A DNA stretch of 64,000 bases from Nitrospira defluvii (GCF_905220995.1 NZ_CAJNBJ010000016.1:434001-498000), one strand, 5' to 3'; positions 33,483-43,502 are shown, numbered from the stretch's first letter. The notes: generated from the sequence alone by a model not told the origin. Numbers and translations are program-made.

Positions 33483-34375
33483 TGTGGGTGTTTGTGAACG
33501 ATCGATTCATGCGGAAAGAAGAGGCCGTCGTCTCCGTGTTCGACCATGGATTTCTCTATGGAGACGGCGTGTATGAAACCTTGCGATCCTATGGCACCCG
33601 GATCTTTATGCGCGACCAGCACCTCTCCCGGCTGCGGCGCTCGGCCGAGTCCATCGGCCTGAGGATTCCCATTCCCGACGAGCAGTGGCCGGAGTTGCTC
33701 CACGAAGCGATGCGACGGAACGACGTGGGCACCGATCGCGTCGACGCCTACCTCCGCATCACCATCTCACGAGGCGAGGGAGAGATTGGCCTCGACCCGG
33801 CACTCTGTCCCCGTCCCACCGTGGTGATCATGACGAAGGCGCTTCACGCCCCTTCACCGGAGCTGTTGCGGGACGGAGTCTCGCTCACCGTCGCCCAGAC
33901 GAGGCGGAATCTGCCCGCGGCCCTGTCCCCGCAGATCAAATCCACCAACTTTCTCAACAACATTCTAGCGAAACGCGAATCCATCGCAGCGGGGACCTTC
34001 GATAGTCTGTTTTTGAATTGGAGGGATGAACTGACCGAGTGTACGATCAGCAATCTCTTTTTCGTTGCGGACGGCACCGTCCATACCCCGGCATTGGATT
34101 GCGGCATTCTAGACGGCATCACGCGAGGCATTGTCATGACCCTCGCCAAGGAGGAAGGCCTGCCGGTTCAGGAAGGTCACTACCAGCTCAACCACCTTCA
34201 CAAGGCGGAGGAATGTTTTCTGACGAATACCAGCATGGAAGTCATGCCGGTGTCACGTGTCGAGACCTTCACAATCGGGGACGGTCGCCCTGGCCCAGTC
34301 ACCCGCCGGCTCCAGAAGCGCTTCGCCGCCAGTCGAACCAGGTTCTGTGAAGCAGCCCCCGAGCCACATTTCTGA
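33482..34375 (+). CDS. pabC: Class IV PLP enzyme: aminodeoxychorismate lyase-type
   Basis: A 297-residue fold-type IV PLP enzyme. FDHGFLYGDGVYETLRSYG is the N-terminal signature, the PLP Lys is in LSPQIKSTNFLNNIL, and the E-x-x-x-SN-x-F motif is ELTECTISNLFFV. Members are branched-chain aminotransferases, D-amino-acid aminotransferases or PabC; sequence alone does not separate them. The start overlaps the pabB stop by one base (TAATG), which favours 4-amino-4-deoxychorismate lyase, making p-aminobenzoate for folate. Confidence 0.78.
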   Translation: MWVFVNDRFMRKEEAVVSVFDHGFLYGDGVYETLRSYGTRIFMRDQHLSRLRRSAESIGLRIPIPDEQWPELLHEAMRRNDVGTDRVDAYLRITISRGEGEIGLDPALCPRPTVVIMTKALHAPSPELLRDGVSLTVAQTRRNLPAALSPQIKSTNFLNNILAKRESIAAGTFDSLFLNWRDELTECTISNLFFVADGTVHTPALDCGILDGITRGIVMTLAKEEGLPVQEGHYQLNHLHKAEECFLTNTSMEVMPVSRVETFTIGDGRPGPVTRRLQKRFAASRTRFCEAAPEPHF

Positions 34376-34507
34376 CGATGGCTTTTATATCAATACCTTA
34401 CAACCACGCCAGGCTGTGAACGGAGAGTACGGGTTTTTGACAGGTCGGAGGGCTGCTGCTACGGTTGAAGCATCGGTAGTGGACACCAACCAGGCGCCTC
34501 AACCCCG

Positions 34508-35173
34508 ATGGCCCAATTCAGCCGTAACATCTCCTTGCTCCTGCTGTCCGCAACACTCGTGCTGACAGCCGCTCCCATCCAAGCCGAGGTGTACCAATAC
34601 GTTGATGCCAACGGCACCATCTCCCTGACCAATGTGCCGAACGACCCACGATACAAACGCGTGACGGCTGAACTCCCTCGCTCCCGTAGCATCATCTCCG
34701 ATCGTGAACTCGACCCGGTGATCGCTCGACATTCGCGCGCCCATCGCCTCCATCCGGCGCTGATTCGCGCGGTGATCAAAACCGAATCCGACTTCGACCC
34801 GCAGGCGGTCTCACGGGCCGGGGCGATCGGCCTGATGCAGCTGATGCCGCAGACTGCGATGCGTCTCGACGTGCGGGATTCGTATAATCCGGATGACAAT
34901 ATCGGCGGGGGAACCAAATACCTGCGGCAGCTGCTGGATCGCTTTAACGGAAATCTTCCATTGGCCTTGGCGGCCTATAATGCGGGAGAACAGGCGGTCG
35001 AACGGCACCAGGGGCTTCCCCCGATCCCGGAAACACGGCAATACGTCCTCAAGGTGCTGCGCTACTACCGCACCTTCCTCACGAACGACCGGCTTTCTTC
35101 TTCACGGCCTTACCACGCACCGTCTCCTGGGTCGCAAGGACGAGGTCTTGCTCGCTCGATGGCATCCCGCTGA
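34508..35173 (+). CDS. SLT-domain lytic transglycosylase with DUF4124-like N-terminus
   Basis: A 221-residue secreted protein. After a signal peptide (ISLLLLSATLVLTAAPIQA) comes a short DUF4124-like strand region (VYQYVDANGTISLTNVP), then the SLT domain with the catalytic Glu in VIKTESDFDPQAVSRAGA (about residue 94), GLMQLMPQTA, and AAYNAGEQAVERH. It is expected to cut peptidoglycan glycan strands in the periplasm. Its last 95 bases overlap the end of convergent nadB. Confidence 0.88.
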   Translation: MAQFSRNISLLLLSATLVLTAAPIQAEVYQYVDANGTISLTNVPNDPRYKRVTAELPRSRSIISDRELDPVIARHSRAHRLHPALIRAVIKTESDFDPQAVSRAGAIGLMQLMPQTAMRLDVRDSYNPDDNIGGGTKYLRQLLDRFNGNLPLALAAYNAGEQAVERHQGLPPIPETRQYVLKVLRYYRTFLTNDRLSSSRPYHAPSPGSQGRGLARSMASR

Positions 35174-36755
35174 CCCGAGCCTGAGCCAAGACCAACTGAC
35201 TGTGCTGCCGCCATCCCGGCCGATTGGCCTCAGGAAAATCCGACCGGTAGTGGGCCCCGACGCTGTTTTCCCGCCAGAGGGCCGCATCGGCAATACAACG
35301 CGCCACCTGCACCATATTTTTCACCTCGAGCGCTGCCCGAGAGGAAAAGGGTTTCGTCAGCAAACGCATCCACCGGACCAGCTGTGCGGAGGCGCTAATC
35401 AACGAATCCCCCGAACGCACCAAGCCGATCTTCCCCCACATCAGGCGACGCAACGAACTTCGCAACTTCTCCGGATCATCGAAGTCCGTCGGTCGTCCCC
35501 GTTCCAGTTCCTCAAGCGGAGGCAGACTCGCCGGGCCGGAAACCTGACCGGCATGGGTCACCGCGGACTGCGCCGCACGCATGCCGAACACCAACCCTTC
35601 CAGGAGTGAGTTGCTGGCCAACCGATTCGCCCCGTGCACACCGCTGCAGGCCACCTCTCCGGCTGCAAACAACCCCGGCAGGGTCGTCGCCCCATGCACA
35701 TCCGTCCAGACCCCGCCCATCATATAGTGCGCGCTGGGCGACACGGGAATCCATTCTTCCGTCATGTCGATGTCATACCGTAGGCAGGTGGCATAGATCG
35801 TGGGAAACCGCCGTTTCACGAAGGCCGCGCCTAGATGGGTCACATCCAAATAGACGTGCCGCGCGCGTGTCGCGGCCATCTCCGACCAAATCGCCCGTGA
35901 GACCACATCACGCGGGGCGAGCGCCCCGTCGGGATGGTACCGCTGCATGAACAACTCGCCCTTGATGTTCCGCAGCTGCCCGCCTTCTCCGCGAATGGCC
36001 TCCGACAGCAGGAAGGGTGGACTCGACGGCAGGTACAACGAGGTGGGATGAAATTGCACGAACTCCATGTCCATCAATAGCGCCCCGGCTCGCAGCGCCA
36101 TCGCCATGCCGTCGCCGGTCGCATTGCCGGGATTCGTGGTGCGCGCATACACCTGTCCTGCGCCGCCCGTCGACAACACCACCGCGCTGGCCGGAAGGAC
36201 CGTGCGCTCGCCCGAGATCTCGTTCAGCACAATCGCGCCGCAGCACCGCCCGTCGACCACCACCAAATCCACAGTGAAGCGCCGATCCAATCGCTGAATG
36301 CGTCGCTGCCTGGCCGCATACGTCATGAGTGCGCGGACCATCTCATTGCCGGTGGCATCCCCGCGCGCACGGAGAATCCGACTCCGGCTATGCGCGGCTT
36401 CGCGCGTGTACGCAAACCGTTTGCCGATCTTATCGAACTTGGCACCCCACGCAATCAGTTCCTGAATCCGGTCCGGCCCCTCCTCGACCAACACTCGCAC
36501 GGCTTCACGACGGCACAGGCCATGACCGGCCTTGAGCGTATCCGCGAGGTGGCTGCCGACATCATCCTCTTCGCTCAGCGCCACCGCGACACCGCCCTGA
36601 GCATACATGGAATTGCTTTCCAGCGGATGGCCCTTGGTCAGCATCAACACGCGCCCCGCACGGCTGAGCTCGATCGCCGCGCGAAGACCTGCGACGCCGC
36701 TGCCGACTACGAGAAAATCTGTTTCAATTTTTGGGGAGGAACTGCGGGATGACAT
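35079..36755 (-). CDS. nadB: L-aspartate oxidase
   Basis: A 558-residue flavoenzyme that oxidises L-aspartate to iminoaspartate, the first step of de novo NAD synthesis. The FAD motif is VVGSGVAGLRAAIELS (residues 16-31). SMYAQGGVAVAL, QFHPTSLY, SEAIRGEGGQLRN, SAHYMMGGVWTD and SLLEGLVFG are fumarate-reductase/NadB signatures. nadA and nadC are not adjacent. The C-terminus extends to a Lys/Arg-rich tail and overlaps the convergent lytic transglycosylase by 95 bases. It starts two bases after the upstream lipoprotein stop. Confidence 0.93.
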   Translation of the reverse strand: MSSRSSSPKIETDFLVVGSGVAGLRAAIELSRAGRVLMLTKGHPLESNSMYAQGGVAVALSEEDDVGSHLADTLKAGHGLCRREAVRVLVEEGPDRIQELIAWGAKFDKIGKRFAYTREAAHSRSRILRARGDATGNEMVRALMTYAARQRRIQRLDRRFTVDLVVVDGRCCGAIVLNEISGERTVLPASAVVLSTGGAGQVYARTTNPGNATGDGMAMALRAGALLMDMEFVQFHPTSLYLPSSPPFLLSEAIRGEGGQLRNIKGELFMQRYHPDGALAPRDVVSRAIWSEMAATRARHVYLDVTHLGAAFVKRRFPTIYATCLRYDIDMTEEWIPVSPSAHYMMGGVWTDVHGATTLPGLFAAGEVACSGVHGANRLASNSLLEGLVFGMRAAQSAVTHAGQVSGPASLPPLEELERGRPTDFDDPEKLRSSLRRLMWGKIGLVRSGDSLISASAQLVRWMRLLTKPFSSRAALEVKNMVQVARCIADAALWRENSVGAHYRSDFPEANRPGWRQHSQLVLAQARVSGMPSSEQDLVLATQETVRGKAVKKKAGRS

Positions 36756-36757
36756 GG

Positions 36758-37273
36758 TTAGGGGTTGGAGGCTCTGCGCGCGGGATCTTCGCTTGGATTG
36801 GCCCGAGAGCCCATACCGAACGGCAAATCGCCCTGAGCTTCTCGAAGCAAAATAGACTGCGTCCCCACCCAGGCAAGACGTCCATGACCACGCTGGCGCG
36901 TGCCCGCCTCACCGGGATTCCGTTTCCACTGGCCTTGCCAATGGACAAACACATCGATGTTGTCGCCCTCGATCAGAATACGCTCGATCGAGAATTCCAA
37001 CTGAATATCCTGAAAGGTCTCGAAGTCCCCATGGATGTCCCGCTGGACTTGATCCAGATTGCCGGAGGGTAACAGCAGGGCCTCCAGCGCAGGGCGGTCC
37101 CGTTCGACGTAGGACTTCCGGAGCAACTCCACCGCCTGATCGATCCGAAGAATACGGTCGTGGTCGTCTTTATATTGCAGGGTTTTTCCGGAGCACCCCA
37201 CCGAGAGAACCAACAGAAAACCCAACAGCAGGAGACCGACGCAGCGGCAGCGAGATGTGCCAGAGTGGATCAT
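36758..37273 (-). CDS. Lipoprotein of unknown function
   Basis: A 171-residue protein. The ATG at 37273 gives a signal (VGLLLLGFLLVLSVGC) with a clear lipobox, lipidated at the Cys. The mature part (about 150 residues) has a helix-rich start with RIDQAVELLRKSYVERDRPAL followed by strands ending in VFVHWQGQWKR, like an SnoaL/NTF2-type fold. The frame is open upstream to 37369 but those residues do not form a signal peptide. It adjoins nadB (two bases) and may share its transcript, although no metabolic link is apparent. Confidence 0.7.
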   Translation of the reverse strand: MIHSGTSRCRCVGLLLLGFLLVLSVGCSGKTLQYKDDHDRILRIDQAVELLRKSYVERDRPALEALLLPSGNLDQVQRDIHGDFETFQDIQLEFSIERILIEGDNIDVFVHWQGQWKRNPGEAGTRQRGHGRLAWVGTQSILLREAQGDLPFGMGSRANPSEDPARRASNP

Positions 37274-37447
37274 GGCGCAGTATAGGAACCTTGGCAGAAC
37301 GAGGTCAAGCAACGGATCAGTCCGCCAGAAGCCGCATGGCTCGCAGCTTGTCCCGCGACGGAGCTGCAAACAGGGGCCAGAATCTTGGCTTGCATTTTGG
37401 ACTGAAACCCACTAGACTCCCGCGCCTAGCAGTTGGAGATTGAACGT

Positions 37448-37543
37448 ATGGCGAGTGTCCTCAAGAAACGCCGGAAGAAGATGCGCAAGCACAAGTACAA
37501 GAAGTTGCGCCGGCGTCAGAAATTCTTGCGTCGCAAGAGCTGA
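37448..37543 (+). CDS. AURKAIP1/COX24-domain small basic protein
   Basis: A 31-residue protein, 19 of them Lys or Arg (begins MASVLKKRRKKMRKHKYKKL). It matches the short bacterial proteins with the AURKAIP1/COX24 (DUF1713) domain, related to small-subunit mitochondrial ribosomal protein mS38; a bacterial counterpart (bS22-like) binds the ribosome in some phyla. GGAG lies nine bases before the ATG. A ribosome role is inferred from the family. It is short enough to be missed by most gene finders. Confidence 0.8.
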   Translation: MASVLKKRRKKMRKHKYKKLRRRQKFLRRKS

Positions 37544-37574
37544 GCTCATCACGACATAATGGACGGAGGGATCC

Positions 37575-37793
37575 GTGCCCGAAGGAAAAAAAGTTCGCAT
37601 CCGCGTTCGAACTGTGAACTGTATCTACGTCGGGGATTTCCTCATCCCGCCCATGCGTAATCGTGTGTCCGATGCGATCAACGAAGAGCAGCGGCTGTTT
37701 ATCAGCCTGACTGACGTCTTGATCAACGACAAGGATCGGTCGGACTTTGTGGCGATCAATAAGAACCTGATCGAGTCCATCGCTCAGCTCTAG
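37575..37793 (+). CDS. Small conserved protein, unknown function (DUF6812-like)
   Basis: A 72-residue all-beta-looking protein (VRIRVRTVNCIYVGDFLIPP, then LTDVLINDKD and FVAINKNLIESI). The pattern of a short strand, IPPMRNRVSDAIN, and 'KDRSDFVAINK' resembles small conserved proteins found in several deep-branching phyla, without known function. The start is GTG 37575 with GGAGGG seven bases upstream. It follows the COX24-type gene after 31 bases and may be in one operon with it. Confidence 0.7.
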   Translation: MPEGKKVRIRVRTVNCIYVGDFLIPPMRNRVSDAINEEQRLFISLTDVLINDKDRSDFVAINKNLIESIAQL

Positions 37794-37894
37794 TGCGCCC
37801 TCACCCCATTACGAAGGTCATGTCGTAGCCCGATCACCGCATCCACGCTCAAGGGCTCTGCGCCTGCCCCCCTGAATCCATTGTCGTAACACCG

Positions 37895-39625
37895 ATGTTT
37901 TCGTTCAAACGATTCTTTCCCTTCCTCAAGCCCTACGTCCCCCGGATGATTGCCGCCGCCATCATGGTCATGGCGGTCGCCGCCGTGAACCTGGCTCTCC
38001 TTCGGCTGGGTGGCACCCTGTGGGACGTCATCACCGTGCAGCACGATGCCGATCGAATGGCGCAGATGATCCTGCTGCTCCTCGGGCTCGTCTTGCTGCA
38101 AGGGCTCTGTTCCATGGGACACAGCTACCTGACGGCCTGGGTGTCCCAACGAGTCATGGCGGACTTCCGAACTCATCTCTTTGCGCATCTGCAAACCCTG
38201 TCCGTCAATTTCTTCTCCAAGCGCCGGACCGGCGAGTTAATGTCGCGTCTGATGAACGACGTGACCGTGATCCAGAACGTCGTCACCGACACTCCCATTG
38301 ACGCAGCCAAGCAGGTCGTCACGTTCATCGGCGGCGCCGGTTTCCTGTTTGCGATGAACTGGCAGCTCTGCCTCCTCATCCTGGTCCTGCTCCCCTTGCT
38401 GGTCGTCGTGGCCAAACTATTCGGCCGGCGCCTGCGCGCCCTCTCGACCACCATTCAGGATCAAACCGCCTCCGTCAGCACGCTGGTGGAGGAAGTCATC
38501 GCCGGTATTCGTGTCGTGAAATCCTTCGTGCAGACTAAGCGGGAGGAGCAACGCTTCATCACCCAGGTACAATCCGCGATGGAACTGGCGCTGCGCCGTG
38601 CCACCATCATGGCGTGGTTCGTGCCGACGATCACGTTCGTCACCTTCGCCGCCGCCGCCATGGTGTTGTGGTATGGAGGACGGCAGGTCATTGACGGCAC
38701 GGTCTCTCCGGGAGACCTCTTTGCGTTCGTGCTCTTCGCCGGGATTTTGATCGGACCGTTCGGGTCAGCCGCCCGCGTGTTTGCGCAGATCAAAGAAGCC
38801 CAGGGCGCCATGCAGCGCGTCTTCGAAATTCTCGACACGCATGCAGAAATCGCCGATGCGCCCAATGCGATCGACCTGCCGCCCGTGCAGGGACATGTGC
38901 GCGCAGAGCATATCACCTTTGCCTATGACCCCCGGCAACCCGTGTTGGCGGATGTGTCCTTTGAAGCCAAGCCGGGCGAACTCATTGCGATCGTCGGACC
39001 GACCGGTTCAGGGAAAACGACGATCATGAATCTCCTCCATCGCTTCTACGACCCCACGTCGGGACGGCTGACGGTGGACGGCCATGACGTCAAGGATGTC
39101 CGGCTCGATAGCCTGTACCGGCAAATCGCCCTGGTCCCCCAGGATACGATTCTGTTCGGCGGCCCGATCCGGGATAACATCCGCTACGGACGCGAGGATG
39201 CCACCGAGGAGGAGATCATCGCCGCAAGCAAAGCCGCGCATGCCCACGAATTCATCGCGGGATTTCCCGACGGCTACCAGACCATCGTCGGAGAAAAGGG
39301 CATCAATCTCTCCGGCGGCCAACGTCAACGCGTCGCGATTGCCCGCGCGATTCTGAAGAACCCGCGTATTCTCCTGCTCGACGAAGCCACTTCTGCGCTG
39401 GACACCGAATCGGAACGATTGGTCCAGGAAGCCCTGGAACGTCTCATGGTCAACCGCACGACCTTTGTCGTCGCCCACCGGCTCAGCACGATTCAACGCG
39501 CCGACCGCATCCTGGTCCTGAATAAGGGCCACATTGTCGAATCGGGCACCCACACGGCTCTGCTGGAGCAGCGGGGGCTCTATCATTACTTATACACGTT
39601 GCGTCTGAGCGAACTTCCGGTCTAA
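37895..39625 (+). CDS. MsbA-type ABC exporter
   Basis: A 576-residue half transporter: six membrane helices in residues 1-310 and an ATPase domain from about 335 with Walker A GPTGSGKTT (about 367-375), Q-loop ALVPQDTILFGG, signature LSGGQRQR, Walker B ILLLDEATSALD and the H-loop VAHRLSTI. It works as a dimer. MsbA proteins flip lipid A or other lipids across the inner membrane; some relatives export drugs. The next gene (20 bases) is a secreted phosphoesterase. Confidence 0.88.
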   Translation: MFSFKRFFPFLKPYVPRMIAAAIMVMAVAAVNLALLRLGGTLWDVITVQHDADRMAQMILLLLGLVLLQGLCSMGHSYLTAWVSQRVMADFRTHLFAHLQTLSVNFFSKRRTGELMSRLMNDVTVIQNVVTDTPIDAAKQVVTFIGGAGFLFAMNWQLCLLILVLLPLLVVVAKLFGRRLRALSTTIQDQTASVSTLVEEVIAGIRVVKSFVQTKREEQRFITQVQSAMELALRRATIMAWFVPTITFVTFAAAAMVLWYGGRQVIDGTVSPGDLFAFVLFAGILIGPFGSAARVFAQIKEAQGAMQRVFEILDTHAEIADAPNAIDLPPVQGHVRAEHITFAYDPRQPVLADVSFEAKPGELIAIVGPTGSGKTTIMNLLHRFYDPTSGRLTVDGHDVKDVRLDSLYRQIALVPQDTILFGGPIRDNIRYGREDATEEEIIAASKAAHAHEFIAGFPDGYQTIVGEKGINLSGGQRQRVAIARAILKNPRILLLDEATSALDTESERLVQEALERLMVNRTTFVVAHRLSTIQRADRILVLNKGHIVESGTHTALLEQRGLYHYLYTLRLSELPV

Positions 39626-39644
39626 TCACTAGCGAGGCCCCCTG

Positions 39645-40514
39645 ATGAACAGGCAGGTCGTAGCCACCGCGCTCGCAGTCCTCCTCTTCTCGACGAGTCT
39701 GCTTTTTGCCTCGCCACCCCTGCCCAAGCCCGACCACATCGTGATCGTGATCGAGGAGAACCATGCGTTCTCCCAGATCATCGACTCACCGGCGGCCCCG
39801 TATCTCAACGCACTGGCCCGGAAAGGCGCGTTGTTGACCAACTCCTTCGGCGTGACTCACCCCAGTCAACCGAACTACATCGCCCTCTTTGCCGGATCCA
39901 TCGACGGCGTCAGCCGGAACCATTGCCCCACGTCGTTAACCACTCCGAATCTTCATAGCACCCTGGCGCTTGTCGGCCGGACCTTTGCCGGATACGCGGA
40001 GGATCTCCCCTCCACCGGTTCCGTAGACTGCGTCGCAGGCGCGTATGCCCGGAAACATAATCCCTGGGTCAACTGGCAATCGTCTCCCATCAATACCGTG
40101 CCCGCCGAGGACAATCGCCCCTTTTCCGACTTTCCTGCTGACTTCGAGAGGCTGCCCACGGTCAGCTTTGTCATTCCCAATCAACTCAACGATATGCACG
40201 ACGGCAAGGAGCCCGACCGGATTCAACGCGGAGACCAGTGGCTCCAGACCCATCTCGATCGCTACGTCGAATGGGCGCAAACACACAACAGTCTCTTGAT
40301 CATCACCTGGGACGAAGACAACGGAAAATCAGACAATCACATTCCGACGATTCTGGTGGGACCAATGGTGCGACCGGGCCGCTATGGAGAGCCCTTGGAC
40401 CATTACGGATTATTGAGAACCATCACAGATATGTATGGCGCGAAACCAGTCGGCCTCAGCCGCCAAGCGCTGCCCCTCTCCACGATCTGGGCCACGCCGG
40501 CAGTCACACCCTAG
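39645..40514 (+). CDS. Secreted phosphoesterase (PF04185-type acid phosphatase)
   Basis: A 289-residue protein with a signal peptide (ALAVLLFSTSLLFA) and the phosphoesterase core: HIVIVIEENHAF with the metal-binding Glu-Asn at the start, HPSQPNYIALFAGS with the nucleophile-side Ser/Asn region, VSFVIPNQLNDMHD, and WDEDNGKSDNHIPTILVG. It belongs with phosphatidylinositol-phospholipase C-like acid phosphatases acting in the periplasm. Its TAG stop is the first three bases of the dispersed repeat at 40512. Confidence 0.85.
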   Translation: MNRQVVATALAVLLFSTSLLFASPPLPKPDHIVIVIEENHAFSQIIDSPAAPYLNALARKGALLTNSFGVTHPSQPNYIALFAGSIDGVSRNHCPTSLTTPNLHSTLALVGRTFAGYAEDLPSTGSVDCVAGAYARKHNPWVNWQSSPINTVPAEDNRPFSDFPADFERLPTVSFVIPNQLNDMHDGKEPDRIQRGDQWLQTHLDRYVEWAQTHNSLLIITWDEDNGKSDNHIPTILVGPMVRPGRYGEPLDHYGLLRTITDMYGAKPVGLSRQALPLSTIWATPAVTP

Positions 40515-40638
40515 CCCGCATTATTCATGAGCACTTCTGCTGCAACCGCCGATTCACTGCTACGACGGACCTTCGGCCGGCGGGCTCGCCACGTGACTCG
40601 GCGCTTTCGCGACGAACCGTCAGGAATAATGCGGGCTA
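40512..40638. repeat. Dispersed palindrome-ended repeat, copy 1
   Basis: A 127-base element with perfect 15-base terminal inverted repeats TAGCCCGCATTATTC (40512-40526) and GAATAATGCGGGCTA (40624-40638). A related copy lies at 56517-56707. The left blocks (from ATGAGC) agree at about 54 of 64 bases and the right blocks (to the end) at about 35 of 40. The stop codons of both flanking convergent genes are inside it, so it may act as a two-sided 3'-end or terminator element, or be a small non-autonomous mobile element. Confidence 0.75.
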
Positions 40639-43346
40639 ACCGTCTCCGGTCTTCCGCTTCGCGCACGGCTCCAGGCTTTCCACAGCTCCATCACCAGAAA
40701 CGGCAGCAGCCCGAACCCAACGATCACCGACCATTCGTCGGCCCGCAGGGGAACGACTTTGAAAATCTCCTGCCCCCAAGGGCTGAGGAGAATCGCCCCC
40801 TGGAGGAGCGCCGAAACAAGCACGGCTCCCACCAGCATCCGGTTGCTGGCCACCCCGACCTGGAACAGCGAATACCGGTCGTGGCGGCAGGTAAAGGCGT
40901 GAAGAAACTGCACCAAGACCAGCGTGGTGAACGTCATCGTCCGCGCGAAGGACACTTCATCCTTCACGATCGAGAGCGCGATCCCGAACACCGCCAGCGT
41001 CGCCGCAGCCATCACCAGGCCCTGCACACAGACCGTGAGAAACCGGCCACGGTCGAGCAGCGGAGCTTGCGGGTCGCGAGGCGGCCGCTTCATCACATCG
41101 GGATCTTTCGGATCGACGGCGAGGGCGAGGGCGGGAAACCCGTCGGTCACTAAATTGATCCAGAGAATGTGGATCGGAAGGAGCGGCAGCGGCCACCCCA
41201 ATACCGTGCTCCCCAGCATCACCAGGACCTCACTGAGATTGCACGACAACAGATAGTGAACCGATTTACGAATGTTCGCGTAAATGCTGCGCCCTTCTTC
41301 GACTGCGGCGGCGATGGACGCGAAGTTGTCGTCGGTCACCACCATGTCCGACGCATCCTTGGTCACATCCGTCCCAGTCACGCCCATCGCAATTCCGATG
41401 TCCGCCTCCCGCACCGCCGGCGCATCATTGACTCCGTCGCCGGTCATCGCCACGACCGCCCCTTGCGCGCGCCAGGCCCTGACGATACGGAGCTTATGTT
41501 CCGCCGAGACCCGCGCGTACACCGACACGGTCCGCACCCGTGACGCCAGATCGGCATCACTGAGCCTGTTCAGTTCAAGACCGGAAAGGGCCTGCGTCGG
41601 GCCGCTCGCGAAACCCGCCTCCCGTGCGATAGCGAGCGCCGTCTCCTTATGGTCGCCGGTGATCATGACCGTCGCGATGCCCGCCGAACGGCAGAGATCG
41701 ACTGCGGATTTGGCCTCAGGACGCAAGGGGTCCTTCATGGCCGCCAGCCCCAAAAAACACAACCGCCGCTCAACCAGGTCGGGATCGAACGATGTCGGCT
41801 GCGGATCAAGGACGCGAGAAGCCAACGCCACCACACGGAGAGCCTGCCGTGCGAACTGCTGATTGACGGAAAGGATTGAATGCCGGAGCGATTCAGTCAG
41901 AGGCCGTCGCTCGCCTGTCTTCGTCACATACTCGTCGCACGAGCCGAGCAACACATCGGGCGCACCCTTCACATAGGCCACGGCCCGCTCCCCCAACCGG
42001 CGCACCATCGTCATCATCTTGCGGTCGGAATCAAACGGAAGTTCTCCCACCAGCGGCTGTGCCCGTGCCAATTCCTCTTGCACCCATCCGCCCTTTCGAC
42101 CCGCAACGAGCAGCGCGCCTTCGGTGGGATCGCCCACGACCGCCCACTTGCCTTCAGCCTGTTTTAGTGAGGCGCCGTTACACAAGAGCGCCGTCCAGAG
42201 CAGCTCACGCAGCGCACCCTCACGAGGATCACCGCCGACAATCGTACCTACCGGCGCATACCCTTCTCCGGTCACCTCGATCACCAGGTCATCAATGGCC
42301 AGCTTCGTGACCGTCATTTCGTTCTTGGTCAAGGTCCCGGTTTTGTCGGTGCAAATCACCGTCGCCGCGCCCAAGGTTTCCACAGCCGGCAGGCGACGAA
42401 TGAGCGCGTGCCGACTCACCATGCGCATCACCCCCAACGCCAGGGTCGTGGTCACGATCGCCGGCAATCCTTCTGGAATCGCCGCCACCGCCAGGCTGAC
42501 GGCCGTCAGAAACATGTCGAAGAGTGGCTCCCCCCGCCACACTCCCAGTCCAAACACCACCAGCACGATGCCCAGCGAAAGCGCCAACAGCACATGGCCG
42601 AATTGCTCCAAACGACGTTGCAACGGGGTCGGCTCAATCGGCACCGCGGTCATCAACGTCGCAATGCGGCCCAATTCAGTCACACTACCGGTCGCCACGA
42701 CGACCGCCCGGCCTTTGCCGCCGGTAACGGTGGTCCCCATGAACAGCATGTTTCGTTGATCAGCCAGAGGCAGGTCGCTGTCGGGCAAGGCCGCACTAAG
42801 CTTCTCAACCGGCGTGGACTCCCCGGTCAACGCCGCTTCCTGTGTCCGAAAGGCAGCGGCCTGGAGCAGGCGGGCATCGGCCGGAACGTGGTCCCCTGCT
42901 TCCACATCGATGATGTCGCCGGGAACCAATTCTGTCGAGGACAGATTGAGCCGCGTACCGTCACGCACGACTCGCGCATAGGTCACGGCCAGGGTGCGCA
43001 GGGCAGCCAACGATTGTTCCGCTCGATACTCCTGGAGGAATCCCAGCAAGCCGTTCAACACAACAATGGCGAGAATCGCGCCGGCGTCGATCCACTCCCC
43101 CAGCAGACCGGACACCAGTGCGGCGCCGATCAAGACCCAGACGATGAGGCTCGTAAATTGGGTGGCCAGAATATGCCACGGGGAGGGCGGCGGCGCTTCC
43201 GGCAACTCATTGCGGCCATGCACCGACAATCGGCGCGCGGCTTCCGCCTCGCTGAGCCCCGCGACCGGATCGACACCGAGTTCCCGCTCGATCTCGCCCT
43301 GCGGGCGGGCATGCCACCGCGGCCGCTGCTGCTGCTGGTCGGCCAT
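40620..43346 (-). CDS. P-type Ca2+/cation ATPase (P2A-like)
   Basis: A 908-residue ion pump. Visible in order: cation-ATPase N-terminal domain ([19 protein letters not shown]), actuator motif [13 protein letters not shown]4 motif [11 protein letters not shown], phosphorylation site [12 protein letters not shown] (about residue 334), [22 protein letters not shown], and M6 with [17 protein letters not shown]. The PEGLP and NLVTDG...A motifs are the P2A (SERCA/PMR1) type, so Ca2+ (or Mn2+) export is favoured. The ATG at 43346 has GGAGACT upstream. Its C-terminal codons and stop lie within repeat copy 1. Confidence 0.88.
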   Translation of the reverse strand: MADQQQQRPRWHARPQGEIERELGVDPVAGLSEAEAARRLSVHGRNELPEAPPPSPWHILATQFTSLIVWVLIGAALVSGLLGEWIDAGAILAIVVLNGLLGFLQEYRAEQSLAALRTLAVTYARVVRDGTRLNLSSTELVPGDIIDVEAGDHVPADARLLQAAAFRTQEAALTGESTPVEKLSAALPDSDLPLADQRNMLFMGTTVTGGKGRAVVVATGSVTELGRIATLMTAVPIEPTPLQRRLEQFGHVLLALSLGIVLVVFGLGVWRGEPLFDMFLTAVSLAVAAIPEGLPAIVTTTLALGVMRMVSRHALIRRLPAVETLGAATVICTDKTGTLTKNEMTVTKLAIDDLVIEVTGEGYAPVGTIVGGDPREGALRELLWTALLCNGASLKQAEGKWAVVGDPTEGALLVAGRKGGWVQEELARAQPLVGELPFDSDRKMMTMVRRLGERAVAYVKGAPDVLLGSCDEYVTKTGERRPLTESLRHSILSVNQQFARQALRVVALASRVLDPQPTSFDPDLVERRLCFLGLAAMKDPLRPEAKSAVDLCRSAGIATVMITGDHKETALAIAREAGFASGPTQALSGLELNRLSDADLASRVRTVSVYARVSAEHKLRIVRAWRAQGAVVAMTGDGVNDAPAVREADIGIAMGVTGTDVTKDASDMVVTDDNFASIAAAVEEGRSIYANIRKSVHYLLSCNLSEVLVMLGSTVLGWPLPLLPIHILWINLVTDGFPALALAVDPKDPDVMKRPPRDPQAPLLDRGRFLTVCVQGLVMAAATLAVFGIALSIVKDEVSFARTMTFTTLVLVQFLHAFTCRHDRYSLFQVGVASNRMLVGAVLVSALLQGAILLSPWGQEIFKVVPLRADEWSVIVGFGLLPFLVMELWKAWSRARSGRPETVSPHYS

Positions 43347-43502
43347 AGTCTCCGACGTCTCCTTCCGCTTTCTCTGAGGCTGATTCCCTAGGGACAGTTC
43401 TCGCTTCCGACGCAATACGGGAACGTCACGACACGTTTAATGGAAAATCGATGACTTGGGCCTGATTCGCACAGGAGCGAAAAAAATTCCCCCTCTCCAT
43501 AG

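Noticed and set aside
40527-41153. Forward ORF starting in repeat copy 1 (MSTSAATADSLLRR)
   Set aside because: The ORF is antisense to the well-supported P-type ATPase. The similar reading in copy 2 (MSASAARAEPLLRR) reflects the shared repeat DNA, with many amino-acid changes and frame loss after the block.
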